Shown piece after piece: positions 5,281 to 10,503 of a DNA stretch of 10,562 nt. Source of the stretch: Deltaproteobacteria bacterium (lineage in GTDB: Bacteria > Desulfobacterota > Syntrophia > Syntrophales > UBA2210); assembly GCA_019314085.1 (NCBI GenBank), contig JAFCZZ010000049.1:1-10562 (forward strand). The letters run 5' to 3'. The notes under the pieces are model-generated. The model worked only from the letters and a program-made list of their open reading frames with translations, had not been told where the DNA came from and did no database searches. Position 1 is the stretch's first letter, and each line of letters starts with the position of its first letter. A program made the position numbers and the translations under genes.

Positions 5281-6763
5281 GATCGGTGAGGCGACGGGAA
5301 GGATCTACGGATCGATCGTCGCTGGAATGCGAAGCGCCGCGGATCGCTTCTTTGAAGTGCTGGAGTCCAAGATCCATGAGATAGGAGGAAAGACGCTGCC
5401 AAAGTCGGTGAGCGAGTTCTTCGTGGGCAGCGAGCTCACCAAAACTCTGACAGAATACTACGCGCACTCTCCCGGCAAGGCCGACAGGATGACAGAGCTG
5501 ACTCCAGCCGAGACAGCCCTCAGGGATGCCTCTACTCTCACGGGCATACCGGCCCTTGCCTTCAACCCCGGCACGCAGGACGGGCTGAGGGCGCTCATGT
5601 CGCGCTTCTCAATGTACGAGACGAGGCCGTCGATACCTTCGATCCCTGAGCTGACTCAGATGCACCTGAGGGGGCTGATCGACGAGGAGACGTACAAGAC
5701 GCTGATCGCCCAGATGGGATACTCCGACCCCTTCGTCGAGAAATACAACGAGCTGAAATGGGTCATACCCGGCATTGCGGATCAGATCAGGTTCGTCGTC
5801 AGGGAGGCCTTCGTTCCGGAGCTGCACGAGACGCTGATGAGACCGCTGCCTCCAGAGGAATACTACGAGCAGGCGGCGAAGGTCGGGCTGAACAAGTACT
5901 GGGCTGACATGTACTGGAAGGCGCACTGGGTGCTGCCGTCGCTCACTCAGGCATACGAGATGTACCATCGACTCAGGCCTGGCAAAGTCTCCAAGGAGCT
6001 GGAGTTTACGAGGGACGACCTTAAAGAGCTGCTGAAGTACCAGGATCAGATGCAGCGGTACTGGGATCGCCTCATAGAGATCGCATACCAGCCCTACACC
6101 AGGGTCGACGTGAGGAGGATGTTCGACGCCGGGACGCTTGACTACGAGGGCGTGCTCGACGCGTACCTCGATTTGGGATACAACCCCGAGAGGGCGGAGA
6201 AGATGACGGACTTCACCTGCGCCTTCTACATCAGGACTGACTACGAGGCCGGGCGGATCAACTACGACGAGGGCGTCAAGTACCTGACCGACAGGGGCGT
6301 TCCGGACGCGAAGGCCAAGGAGATCATGGACAGGCTCAGGCCGCCCGCGCAGGTCAAGAGATTAGAGCCCGAGAGGGATCTCACAAAATCGGAGATATAC
6401 GCGGGCGTCAAGAAGGGCGTCATCACGTGGGATCAGGGCGTGGAGATGCTGCAAGGACTCGGTTACGATAAGGATGAGGCCGAGTTCATATTGATGGTCA
6501 GAGTGGGGGCGCTTGAAGGATCCCCAGAGACGCCGCTGGAGTTCAGGCGGTGGGTCGAGAAGTACAGGAAGGCTGCTGGCATGGAGTCGAAGGAGATACC
6601 GCAGGAAGCGATAGACTTAGAGAAAGAAATTATAAAAATAAAAGAAGAGATAGAGAAGGCCAGGGCGGAGAAGAGACCCGAGGCTGAGATCGCAGACCTC
6701 GTTGAAAGACTCAGGGACAGGGAAGTCGCGTACAGGTCGCTCCTGGTCAAGTACAAGCTCTAA
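5258..6763 (+). CDS. Large helical-repeat virion protein, 501 aa
   Basis: This is the longest product in the window, almost wholly helical. Residues 1-35 form an amphipathic helix akin to those of the preceding protein. Five repeat-like helical pairs follow. Units at about 134-171 and 196-227 end in W-V-[IL]-P. Units at about 287-316, 327-360 and 380-413 share A-G-x-[IL]-x-Y-[DE]-x-G-V-x-x-[LY]-L-x-x-[LR]-G-[YV]. A charged coiled coil spans about 448-492. No enzymatic motif, membrane segment or signal peptide is seen. GGAGGAGAT precedes the ATG at 5258, inside the end of the upstream gene. Similar GxI...G-Y repeats occur in my recollection in large structural proteins of archaeal and bacterial viruses. 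A minor virion or vertex-complex protein is likely; no portal signature is evident. Confidence 0.8.
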   Translation: MFKTLFAKIGEATGRIYGSIVAGMRSAADRFFEVLESKIHEIGGKTLPKSVSEFFVGSELTKTLTEYYAHSPGKADRMTELTPAETALRDASTLTGIPALAFNPGTQDGLRALMSRFSMYETRPSIPSIPELTQMHLRGLIDEETYKTLIAQMGYSDPFVEKYNELKWVIPGIADQIRFVVREAFVPELHETLMRPLPPEEYYEQAAKVGLNKYWADMYWKAHWVLPSLTQAYEMYHRLRPGKVSKELEFTRDDLKELLKYQDQMQRYWDRLIEIAYQPYTRVDVRRMFDAGTLDYEGVLDAYLDLGYNPERAEKMTDFTCAFYIRTDYEAGRINYDEGVKYLTDRGVPDAKAKEIMDRLRPPAQVKRLEPERDLTKSEIYAGVKKGVITWDQGVEMLQGLGYDKDEAEFILMVRVGALEGSPETPLEFRRWVEKYRKAAGMESKEIPQEAIDLEKEIIKIKEEIEKARAEKRPEAEIADLVERLRDREVAYRSLLVKYKL

Positions 6764-7092
6764 AGGAACTCCCACCACATCCTGTGCAGGTCGAGGCCGG
6801 TCGTCCTCTTGACGCCCTCAGTGCCGAAGAACCCCCTGTAGCCCTTGATCGTGAACCGCGTCTGCCTGCCCCATGGGTACTCGACCGTCCAGGCTCTTAT
6901 CCCGCGCCTCTCCATCATGTCCCAGTACGCCTCGTTCACCTGCCAGAACGCCTCTGTCTGCCTGTCGGACGGCTCATAGCCGAGCCGGTCTGCAAGCGCC
7001 TCCCTGAACCGTTCTATTTCAACAGTATCCTCAACGTCTATGTCCATCCTCTCCAATATGCCGGCGAACTCGTCGAATGGTTTGGTTACCAT
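6760..7092 (-). CDS. Hypothetical protein, 110 aa, last gene of leftward arm
   Basis: The frame is open far upstream, but the ATG at 7092 is chosen because GGAGAGGATG lies just before it and the upstream part overlaps two other genes. The product has a helical N-terminal half (22-65, with RFREALADRLGYEPSDRQTE) and a C-terminal part with a strand/turn region (W68 to G90, aromatic and Gly-rich) and a Trp-rich end. It overlaps the TAA of the upstream 36-residue gene by seven bases. At its 3' end it overlaps the convergent virion gene by four bases. I do not recognise it. Confidence 0.7.
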   Translation of the reverse strand: MVTKPFDEFAGILERMDIDVEDTVEIERFREALADRLGYEPSDRQTEAFWQVNEAYWDMMERRGIRAWTVEYPWGRQTRFTIKGYRGFFGTEGVKRTTGLDLHRMWWEFL

Positions 7093-7196
7093 TTCATCCT
7101 CTCCTTGTACCCTTTTTCGAACTGCCACCAGACGTAGAACGACCACAGCGCCAGGGCAATCGCCATCAGTCCATAGTAGATCTCCTCTAAGTTCAC
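7086..7196 (-). CDS. Single-TM mini protein, 36 aa
   Basis: A GTG start at 7196 overlaps the TGA of the primase-like gene (GTGA), with GGAG directly upstream. The product has one membrane segment at about 8-25 (YGLMAIALALWSFYVWW at 8-24), a short acidic N-terminus and a basic tail (KGYKERMKW). Its TAA overlaps the next gene. The coupling on both sides and the clear hydrophobic/basic partition support a real gene despite its length. The role is unknown; a membrane anchor or regulator for neighbouring proteins is possible. Confidence 0.65.
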   Translation of the reverse strand: MNLEEIYYGLMAIALALWSFYVWWQFEKGYKERMKW

Positions 7197-7699
7197 TTCT
7201 CCTTCCCCCACAGCCATTTAACCTTGCTCTGGTGCTCGTCCAGAATCGTCTGGTACTTCGTGAACGACTCCAGCTCGCTAAGTGCAACGTTTCCAGTGCC
7301 CCTTCCCTTCAGCACGTCCACCAGTCTCCAGTCTCTGCCCTCCTTTTCGCTTATTCTCAGCGTAAAATGCTCCCTGTAGACAGAGTATTTGAAGAACTGC
7401 AGATCGACGTTGGGAGTCGAGACCACGATCTCCATCGCGAGCTGCCACGGCACCCTGAAAAAGCAATACGCATTGTAGTGATTCTCCTTGCCCGTGTTGC
7501 AGATGTAAATGTTCGGCAGCTTGTACTGATCCTGGACGATCTTGAGGGAGTACCTCACCTGATCCAGCGTCTTGTCGTCGAAGTCCCACATCAGGATGTG
7601 GTTGCCGTCCTTGAGGGTCGAGTTGACTCCCGTCACTTCGGTGGTCGGCGCGACCGTGAACGTGAACCTCCACTTCCCGATCTGCCATTTGTATATCAT
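7193..7699 (-). CDS. Candidate minimal archaeo-eukaryotic primase
   Basis: The 168-residue protein shows, in order, three features matching the archaeo-eukaryotic primase (AEP) core. ILMWDFDD (35-42) has the D-x-D metal pair (Asp39, Asp41). TGKENHYNAYCFF (69-81) fits the nucleotide-binding S/T-G-x-x-x-H segment with His74. VDL (98-100), with Asp99, could be the third acidic site. LRISEKEGR (114-122) resembles the R-x-x-S-x-K element that follows in primase-polymerases. At about 170 residues it is shorter than most AEPs and lacks an obvious zinc or helical accessory domain. It starts on the base after the upstream TAG, with GGGGAGG upstream. It would synthesise primers for viral DNA replication alongside the AAA+ protein. 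The assignment rests on motifs alone. Confidence 0.6.
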   Translation of the reverse strand: MIYKWQIGKWRFTFTVAPTTEVTGVNSTLKDGNHILMWDFDDKTLDQVRYSLKIVQDQYKLPNIYICNTGKENHYNAYCFFRVPWQLAMEIVVSTPNVDLQFFKYSVYREHFTLRISEKEGRDWRLVDVLKGRGTGNVALSELESFTKYQTILDEHQSKVKWLWGKEK

Positions 7700-7816
7700 C
7701 TACTGCCTCCCCATGCAGACTTCCAGGTGATCCACAAAGTCCCATTCGTCGTCGAACTCGTCCTTGCACTTAGGACAGATGAACTTTTGAATCTCCTCTA
7801 TGTACTTTCTCTCCAT
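7700..7816 (-). CDS. Mini zinc-finger protein, 38 aa
   Basis: This short gene encodes a C-x2-C...H-x4-C finger (Cys14, Cys17, His30, Cys35) with an acidic/aromatic middle (KDEFDDEWDF), close in form to C2H2-type fingers with the last His replaced by Cys. GAGGT lies six bases before its ATG, which sits inside the 3' end of the preceding Cys-rich gene. Its TAG is immediately followed by the ATG of the primase-like gene, so it may work with that protein or supply a detached zinc module. DNA binding or protein contact is inferred. Confidence 0.7.
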   Translation of the reverse strand: MERKYIEEIQKFICPKCKDEFDDEWDFVDHLEVCMGRQ

Positions 7817-7922
7817 TGTATACCTCACACTCCGCCGGGTTGACGCCCCTCTGGATACAGCTCCCAAGCCTGTACCCGCACAGCTCCCAGCACCTTTGTC
7901 TGACCTTAATCTCGCTCATCAT
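7770..7922 (-). CDS. Four-cysteine mini protein, 50 aa
   Basis: The ATG at 7922 overlaps the TGA of the upstream gene (ATGATGAG, where a second ATG at 7919 is also possible). The 50-residue product has Cys at 11, 15, 22 and 32 (C-x3-C-x6-C-x9-C), suitable for one zinc site or two disulfides, and a polar C-terminal tail. The last 47 nt overlap the start of the mini zinc-finger gene in another frame, a large overlap even for this compact genome. The tail may therefore be dictated by its neighbour. Function is unknown. Confidence 0.6.
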   Translation of the reverse strand: MMSEIKVRQRCWELCGYRLGSCIQRGVNPAECEVYNGEKVHRGDSKVHLS

Positions 7923-8146
7923 TCCAGCTCCTCGCTCCTCTTCAGCACGGCGGCCTGAAGCTCTGAACTGAGACCCGCAGACCACAGCAGCCGGAGGAGT
8001 GAGCGATCCTCTATCGCCTCGATCTCCTTGAGCGTGGAGGGGATGGGCGTGGTCTTAAGGTATTCTCTCAGTGCTTCAAGCCACCGCAGCCTTTCAGTGC
8101 CAAACGTCTCCTTAACCTTGTTCAGCAGGAACTCCAGCCTTGCCAT
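7919..8146 (-). CDS. Small helical protein, 75 aa
   Basis: The ATG at 8146 is preferred over one four codons upstream (8158), because GGTGATC, a perfect match to the archaeal 16S rRNA tail, lies three bases before it. The product is helical throughout (RLRWLEALREYL at about 19-30; TLKEIEAIEDRSLLRLLWSAGLSSELQ at about 38-64) with Leu-rich amphipathic faces and no Cys. It overlaps the 3' end of the AAA+ gene by 35 nt, suggesting coupled synthesis. It could be a partner of the ATPase. I do not recognise the family. Confidence 0.7.
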   Translation of the reverse strand: MARLEFLLNKVKETFGTERLRWLEALREYLKTTPIPSTLKEIEAIEDRSLLRLLWSAGLSSELQAAVLKRSEELE

Positions 8147-9188
8147 CCTGATCACCATCCTTCTTCTTTCTCTTAAACTTCCTAATACCTATTGTCTCCA
8201 GCACGTCCATCGCAAGGTCGGTCGGAACAATCCTGCCCTTCACGACCGTGCACCAGTCAGATACGTTGTTCAACAGTCTGTGAGCCGTTGAAGGCGAGAC
8301 CTTGAAGTCGGTGCATATCGTTGCGATGTTCAGATGATTAAAGCTTGCCAGCTCGGTCAGGATGCACATCTCATTATGTTTGAACCTGAGGGCAGATTCG
8401 AACTCATACCTGTCCAGGAGATAGCGTTCAAGGCGCATGTTCGACATCAGCTTCAGCAACGTCGAGTAGTCGGTGCTATTGACTTCAGTCCTGTCGTCCA
8501 GGGCAGCGCACGCCCTGAGCAGCGCGGGGATGTGCTCCTTGCAGCGTGCGTAGCTCCACTGGATCAGACCAATCCTGAGCAGGTCGATCCACTTCTTTCC
8601 CCTCAGCTCAACGCCGGTGACATCCTGTATGGACGGCACCCTGTCGATGTCCAGCACGGGCGCCCCATGAGCCGGCTCCTTGGGCCTGATCAGGTGATAG
8701 TAGCGAAGCACCTTGTCCTGCACCATCGCAGTCCATCCAGAATGATAGACCATGTTCGGCATCCAGATCGGCTGCACGTTCAGTATGCACGATCCAAAGA
8801 AGTCGCGTATGTTGATGTCCTCCCCCACGGCCGTGGCCCTGTAGTTGTGCGAGTAGACCAGATAGGCCATCGTCGTCAGCGTCGTCATCTGAGAGTAGAG
8901 CGTGTCTATCGCCCCGAGATCGTCCATTACAACGAGTCCGTCGAAGTACGAGAACAAATCGTTCCACTTCCTGAGCCCCGCCTTCGTCAGCTTTATGATG
9001 TGATGTTTTCGTTCACGAGGGTACAGGCGCAGGATCGCCTCCGCAGCGACCGACTTGCCGCAGCCCGCAGGACTGACGCACAGAAAGCATCTCTTGGCAG
9101 TCACGGCTACCAGCTCCAGCGCGACCAGGTTCCCGAGTCCAGGGTGAGTTTTATCGACTCTCTTCCTCACTTCTAAGAGCCTGTGCAT
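8112..9188 (-). CDS. AAA+ ATPase with C-terminal helix-turn-helix
   Basis: The 358-residue protein has a Walker A loop SPAGCGKS (39-46; the first Gly of the usual motif is Ser) and a Walker B GLVVMDD (84-90). A sensor-1-like strand ends in Asn137 (CILNVQP). The lid-like helical region leads to a winged/helix-turn-helix segment at about 275-330 (FKVSPSTAHRLLNN at 295-308), with a basic tail (338-343). This order, AAA+ then DNA-binding winged helix, recalls archaeal initiators (Orc1/Cdc6), MCM and plasmid/viral helicase loaders. I infer a replication initiator or helicase. A packaging ATPase is less likely because of the C-terminal helix-turn-helix and the gene neighbourhood. The ATG has GGAGGAG close upstream, inside the end of the AbrB-like gene. 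Confidence 0.8.
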   Translation of the reverse strand: MHRLLEVRKRVDKTHPGLGNLVALELVAVTAKRCFLCVSPAGCGKSVAAEAILRLYPRERKHHIIKLTKAGLRKWNDLFSYFDGLVVMDDLGAIDTLYSQMTTLTTMAYLVYSHNYRATAVGEDINIRDFFGSCILNVQPIWMPNMVYHSGWTAMVQDKVLRYYHLIRPKEPAHGAPVLDIDRVPSIQDVTGVELRGKKWIDLLRIGLIQWSYARCKEHIPALLRACAALDDRTEVNSTDYSTLLKLMSNMRLERYLLDRYEFESALRFKHNEMCILTELASFNHLNIATICTDFKVSPSTAHRLLNNVSDWCTVVKGRIVPTDLAMDVLETIGIRKFKRKKKDGDQDGKAGVPAEQG

Positions 9189-9366
9189 ACTCCTCCACGC
9201 TCAGCAGCTTCTCTATCCTCAATTCAATCGTATTCTCACTCACCCTGCGTGAGTATATGCGCACGTACCTCCAGTCCGGCGGGATGACCTTCCCGAGGGA
9301 GATCGACCTCGTGCCGCCGACCGAGACGACGTGCCTGTCGAGTGGGCGATCTTCTGTCTCTTGCAT
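9151..9366 (-). CDS. AbrB/SpoVT-like DNA-binding protein, 71 aa
   Basis: Residues 12-53 (VVSVGGTRSISLGKVIPP, then WRYVRIYSR, then ENTIELRIEKL) follow the swapped-hairpin AbrB pattern. That is a G-x-[ST]-x-x-[IV]-x-[IL] strand, P-P-[DE], then two strands. Such proteins are dimeric DNA-binding regulators, often of archaeal and viral promoters. The ATG at 9366 is chosen because GGAGGT (9378-9373) lies six bases upstream; an ATG at 9372 directly abuts that site. The gene is first after its own TATA-like element and overlaps the AAA+ gene by 38 nt, so it may repress or set the level of the replication genes. The weak match to the usual LPKE segment leaves room for another small beta fold. Confidence 0.65.
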   Translation of the reverse strand: MQETEDRPLDRHVVSVGGTRSISLGKVIPPDWRYVRIYSRRVSENTIELRIEKLLSVEEYAQALRSEEESR

Positions 9367-9399
9367 CTCCATACCTCCATACTATCTATAACCTAATAG

Positions 9400-9408
9400 A
9401 TAATAAGT
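9400..9408 (-). promoter_or_regulatory. TATA-like element for the AbrB-AAA+ gene block
   Basis: On the minus strand ACTTATTAT lies about 25 nt before the expected message start and about 25 nt upstream of GGAGGT. The gap between the ssDNA-binding gene and the AbrB-like gene (9367-9434) is the only sizeable gap in this arm, which supports a second promoter here. AGGTTATA (minus strand of 9387-9394) also occurs near both end promoters. Confidence 0.4.
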
Positions 9409-9415
9409 ATTGTGA

Positions 9416-9440
9416 GAGTGAGGGATTTGAACCCTCACTC
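9416..9440 (-). terminator. Perfect 9-bp hairpin, tRNA T-arm-like
   Basis: On the minus strand GAGTGAGGG pairs with CCCTCACTC across the loop TTCAAAT. The inner part (GAGGG-TTCAAAT-CCCTC) is exactly a tRNA T-stem and T-loop, including the B-box core GGTTCAAATCC. The stem holds the TGA of the ssDNA-binding gene (9435-9437), so it lies at the end of that message and before the next promoter. It may act as a 3'-end or processing hairpin, or be an attachment core derived from a tRNA 3' end. No matching tRNA 5' half is present and no integrase is seen. Confidence 0.5.
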
Positions 9441-9716
9441 CGGCGGTTGAAGCTCGTAGTACGTGAGCCCCGACCTGCTCGCTCTCGTCCCGATCTTTGC
9501 CCGCATGGGCAGTCCTTTCTCTGCCTCTCTCTTGATCTGCTTCGCGATGATGCCCGACGTAGTCCTGATCACGTCCTTGTTGTCCAGGATCAAATCAGTC
9601 GTCGTGAATGACCCGCTCTCGTCGACGTTGTAGTCCACGATCACGACCGTCCTGCCCACGTAGTCCTCGATGTTTGACTCAAGAGGCTCGTAGTCCCTTA
9701 CCTTTTGCGCAACCAA
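9435..9716 (-). CDS. OB-fold ssDNA-binding protein (putative)
   Basis: The TTG at 9716 is the likely start: GGAGGTGA (9729-9722), whose last three bases are the stop of the upstream gene, lies five bases before it. An earlier GTG in frame at 9779 has no such site. The 93-residue product runs GRTVVIVDYNV (21-31), FTTTDLIL (37-44), RTTSGIIAKQIKREAEKGLP (51-70), then SRSGLTYYEL (80-89). This order of strands, T-[TS]-S-x-[IV]-[IV]-x-[KQ]-[QK] helix, LP turn and final G-x-x-Y-Y-x-L strand recalls small viral OB-fold ssDNA-binding proteins. It has no Cys and no long acidic tail. It would coat ssDNA during replication next to the primase-like and AAA+ proteins. The fold is inferred. Confidence 0.65.
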   Translation of the reverse strand: MVAQKVRDYEPLESNIEDYVGRTVVIVDYNVDESGSFTTTDLILDNKDVIRTTSGIIAKQIKREAEKGLPMRAKIGTRASRSGLTYYELQPPE

Positions 9717-9721
9717 AGCCT

Positions 9722-9859
9722 TCACCTCCCTCTCATTCTGTTCACTATTCGCCTGAACGCGTCCCTTGCGGCGGGACACGGCTCTGCTTTCCAGAGGGCG
9801 ACAGCGACCGCCTCCAGATCGCAGATCCTATCCTCAAGCTCGTCCGAAACTCCTTTCAC
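9722..9859 (-). CDS. Small helical protein, 45 aa
   Basis: A GTG at 9859 follows the TAA of the zinc-ribbon gene by one base, with GGGGTGA at good spacing, and the TGA overlaps the Shine-Dalgarno of the next gene. The frame is open further upstream, but that part lies over the zinc-ribbon gene and is unlikely to be used. The product is helical and charged with two Cys (13, 28) and an Arg-rich end (FRRIVNRMRGR). No family is recognised. Its place between zinc-ribbon and ssDNA-binding genes suggests an early accessory role. Confidence 0.6.
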   Translation of the reverse strand: MKGVSDELEDRICDLEAVAVALWKAEPCPAARDAFRRIVNRMRGR

Positions 9860-9860
9860 C

Positions 9861-9995
9861 TTATTCACCCCTTTTACAATTAATACAAGATAACCCTCTT
9901 TCAAAACATCGTTCACAGACGCTATACTCCATGCCGTCTCCGCCATCGAATTCGAACCATGTCTCGCCACAGTCCTTGCACCTGTACTCCGTCAT
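9861..9995 (-). CDS. Zinc-ribbon mini protein with three CxxC pairs, 44 aa
   Basis: The product has Cys at 6/9, 27/30 and 37/40, three C-x2-C knuckles in 44 residues, separated by an acidic/aromatic strand region (ETWFEFDGGDG). The first two pairs form a classic zinc ribbon and the third may extend or replace one. GGTGAGGTGAG precedes the ATG at 9995, and the gene is linked to both neighbours (upstream stop at 10002-10004). Such ribbons in archaeal viruses are usually transcription or nucleic-acid adaptors. It is short and lies inside another open frame, so it is easily missed. Confidence 0.75.
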   Translation of the reverse strand: MTEYRCKDCGETWFEFDGGDGMEYSVCERCFERGLSCINCKRGE

Positions 9996-10001
9996 CTCAC
10001 C

Positions 10002-10202
10002 TCACCTCTTCTCTTCGTACTCTCCTCTCAGAACAGCAACAATGCGATTGAACCTGTCACAACCGCGAAAAATATACCTATCTCGATCATCTGTACTGCG
10101 TACCTCTGTAATACTGTCAATGTGGTACATCGATCCCACATACTCACCTTCGTCATCGTACACCTCTACCATGCTGCTTCCCTTATCGTATACGTACTTC
10201 AT
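10002..10202 (-). CDS. First gene of the leftward arm, 66-aa hypothetical protein
   Basis: The ATG at 10202 has GGAGGAGTGA directly upstream. The open frame reaches 10334, but its first part is the structured 5' leader and is not expected to be translated. The 66 residues alternate short strands and turns (VEVYDDEGEYVGSMYHI at 12-28; RYIFRGCDRFNRIVAVLRG at 42-60), suggesting a small beta barrel or SH3-like fold. It has one Cys. As the first product after the main leftward promoter it may be an early regulatory protein, but I do not recognise it. Confidence 0.7.
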   Translation of the reverse strand: MKYVYDKGSSMVEVYDDEGEYVGSMYHIDSITEVRSTDDRDRYIFRGCDRFNRIVAVLRGEYEEKR

Positions 10203-10230
10203 TTCACTCCTCCTTCGCATTTGTTTTTGA

Positions 10231-10275
10231 GCGGAGCCCGAGCCAGACCCGTTTCGGATGTGTCGTTGGCTCCGC
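10231..10275 (-). promoter_or_regulatory. Stem-loop at the 5' end of the leftward transcript
   Basis: On the minus strand GCGGAGCC (10275-10268) pairs perfectly with GGCTCCGC (10238-10231), enclosing 29 nt that include a small CCG-AAA-CGG hairpin and an alternative GAGCC/GGCTC pairing. The predicted start about 25 nt from the TATA box falls at the foot of this stem. The leader before the first gene is thus about 73 nt and structured. It could protect the message end, control initiation or bind a protein. It is too short to call a riboswitch. Confidence 0.5.
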
Positions 10276-10299
10276 CCATACCCATTATGTATAACCTCA

Positions 10300-10308
10300 T
10301 ATATATAA
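10300..10308 (-). promoter_or_regulatory. TATA box of the leftward arm
   Basis: On the minus strand TTATATATA fits the archaeal TATA consensus. It stands downstream of the A/T triplet tract and boxes 1 and 2, in the same order as the left-end promoter. The purine-rich GGGAGGGGAAAG just upstream could contain a transcription factor B recognition element. The expected start is near 10275. Confidence 0.6.
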
Positions 10309-10322
10309 CTTTCCCCTCCCGC

Positions 10323-10360
10323 TATTATTATCATTATTATTATTTATTATTATTATAATA
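10323..10360 (-). repeat. A/T triplet tract at the right-end promoter
   Basis: A 38-bp stretch of ATT/TTA units on the plus strand (TAA units on the minus strand) with two small interruptions. It matches in position the tract of the left module. The open frame that runs through it would give a run of Ile and Asn and is not a gene. Confidence 0.6.
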
Positions 10361-10441
10361 AAAACCCACCCTGTTCGATATATACACTCGACTATATACT
10401 TTGCCCCAAAATGCATGAGTGTGTTTTCGGGATTTGAGAAA
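10359..10441 (-). promoter_or_regulatory. Right control module, inverted copy of the left one
   Basis: Read on the minus strand, box 1 TTTCTCAAATCCCGAAAA (10441-10424) is identical over 18 nt to 669-686, and box 2 GAACAGGGTGGGTTTTTA (10376-10359) matches 704-721 with one change. The gap between boxes is 47 nt here and 17 nt at the left. The extra sequence includes GTATATAGTCGA and GTATATATCGA (minus strand of 10399-10375), a short repeated TATA-like pair. No gene lies on the right side, so here box 2 is not simply a terminator for a visible gene. Confidence 0.6.
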
Positions 10442-10503
10442 ACTCTTACCTTATACTTGACCGACTGCAGCCGAATGTACAAATATGTGCATTCCAGCAA
10501 CTT

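Noticed and set aside
7040..7843. Long open frame of 267 codons on the plus strand
   Set aside because: It lies across four coupled minus-strand genes, is full of Leu/Arg/His runs and has no ribosome binding site.
8334..9176. Long open frame of 280 codons on the plus strand opposite the AAA+ gene
   Set aside because: The opposite strand holds clear Walker A and B motifs; this frame has the composition of a shadow and no start signal.
8112..9188. AAA+ protein as a genome-packaging ATPase
   Set aside because: The C-terminal helix-turn-helix and its position among replication genes fit an initiator or helicase better, though packaging cannot be excluded.
9411..9510. A complete tRNA gene around the T-arm-like hairpin
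   Set aside because: No acceptor 5' strand, D-arm or anticodon arm can be built upstream, and the sequence is the coding end of the ssDNA-binding gene.
10297..10500. 67-codon minus-strand frame through the right module
   Set aside because: It reads the A/T triplet tract as runs of Ile and Asn and covers the promoter; no Shine-Dalgarno is present.
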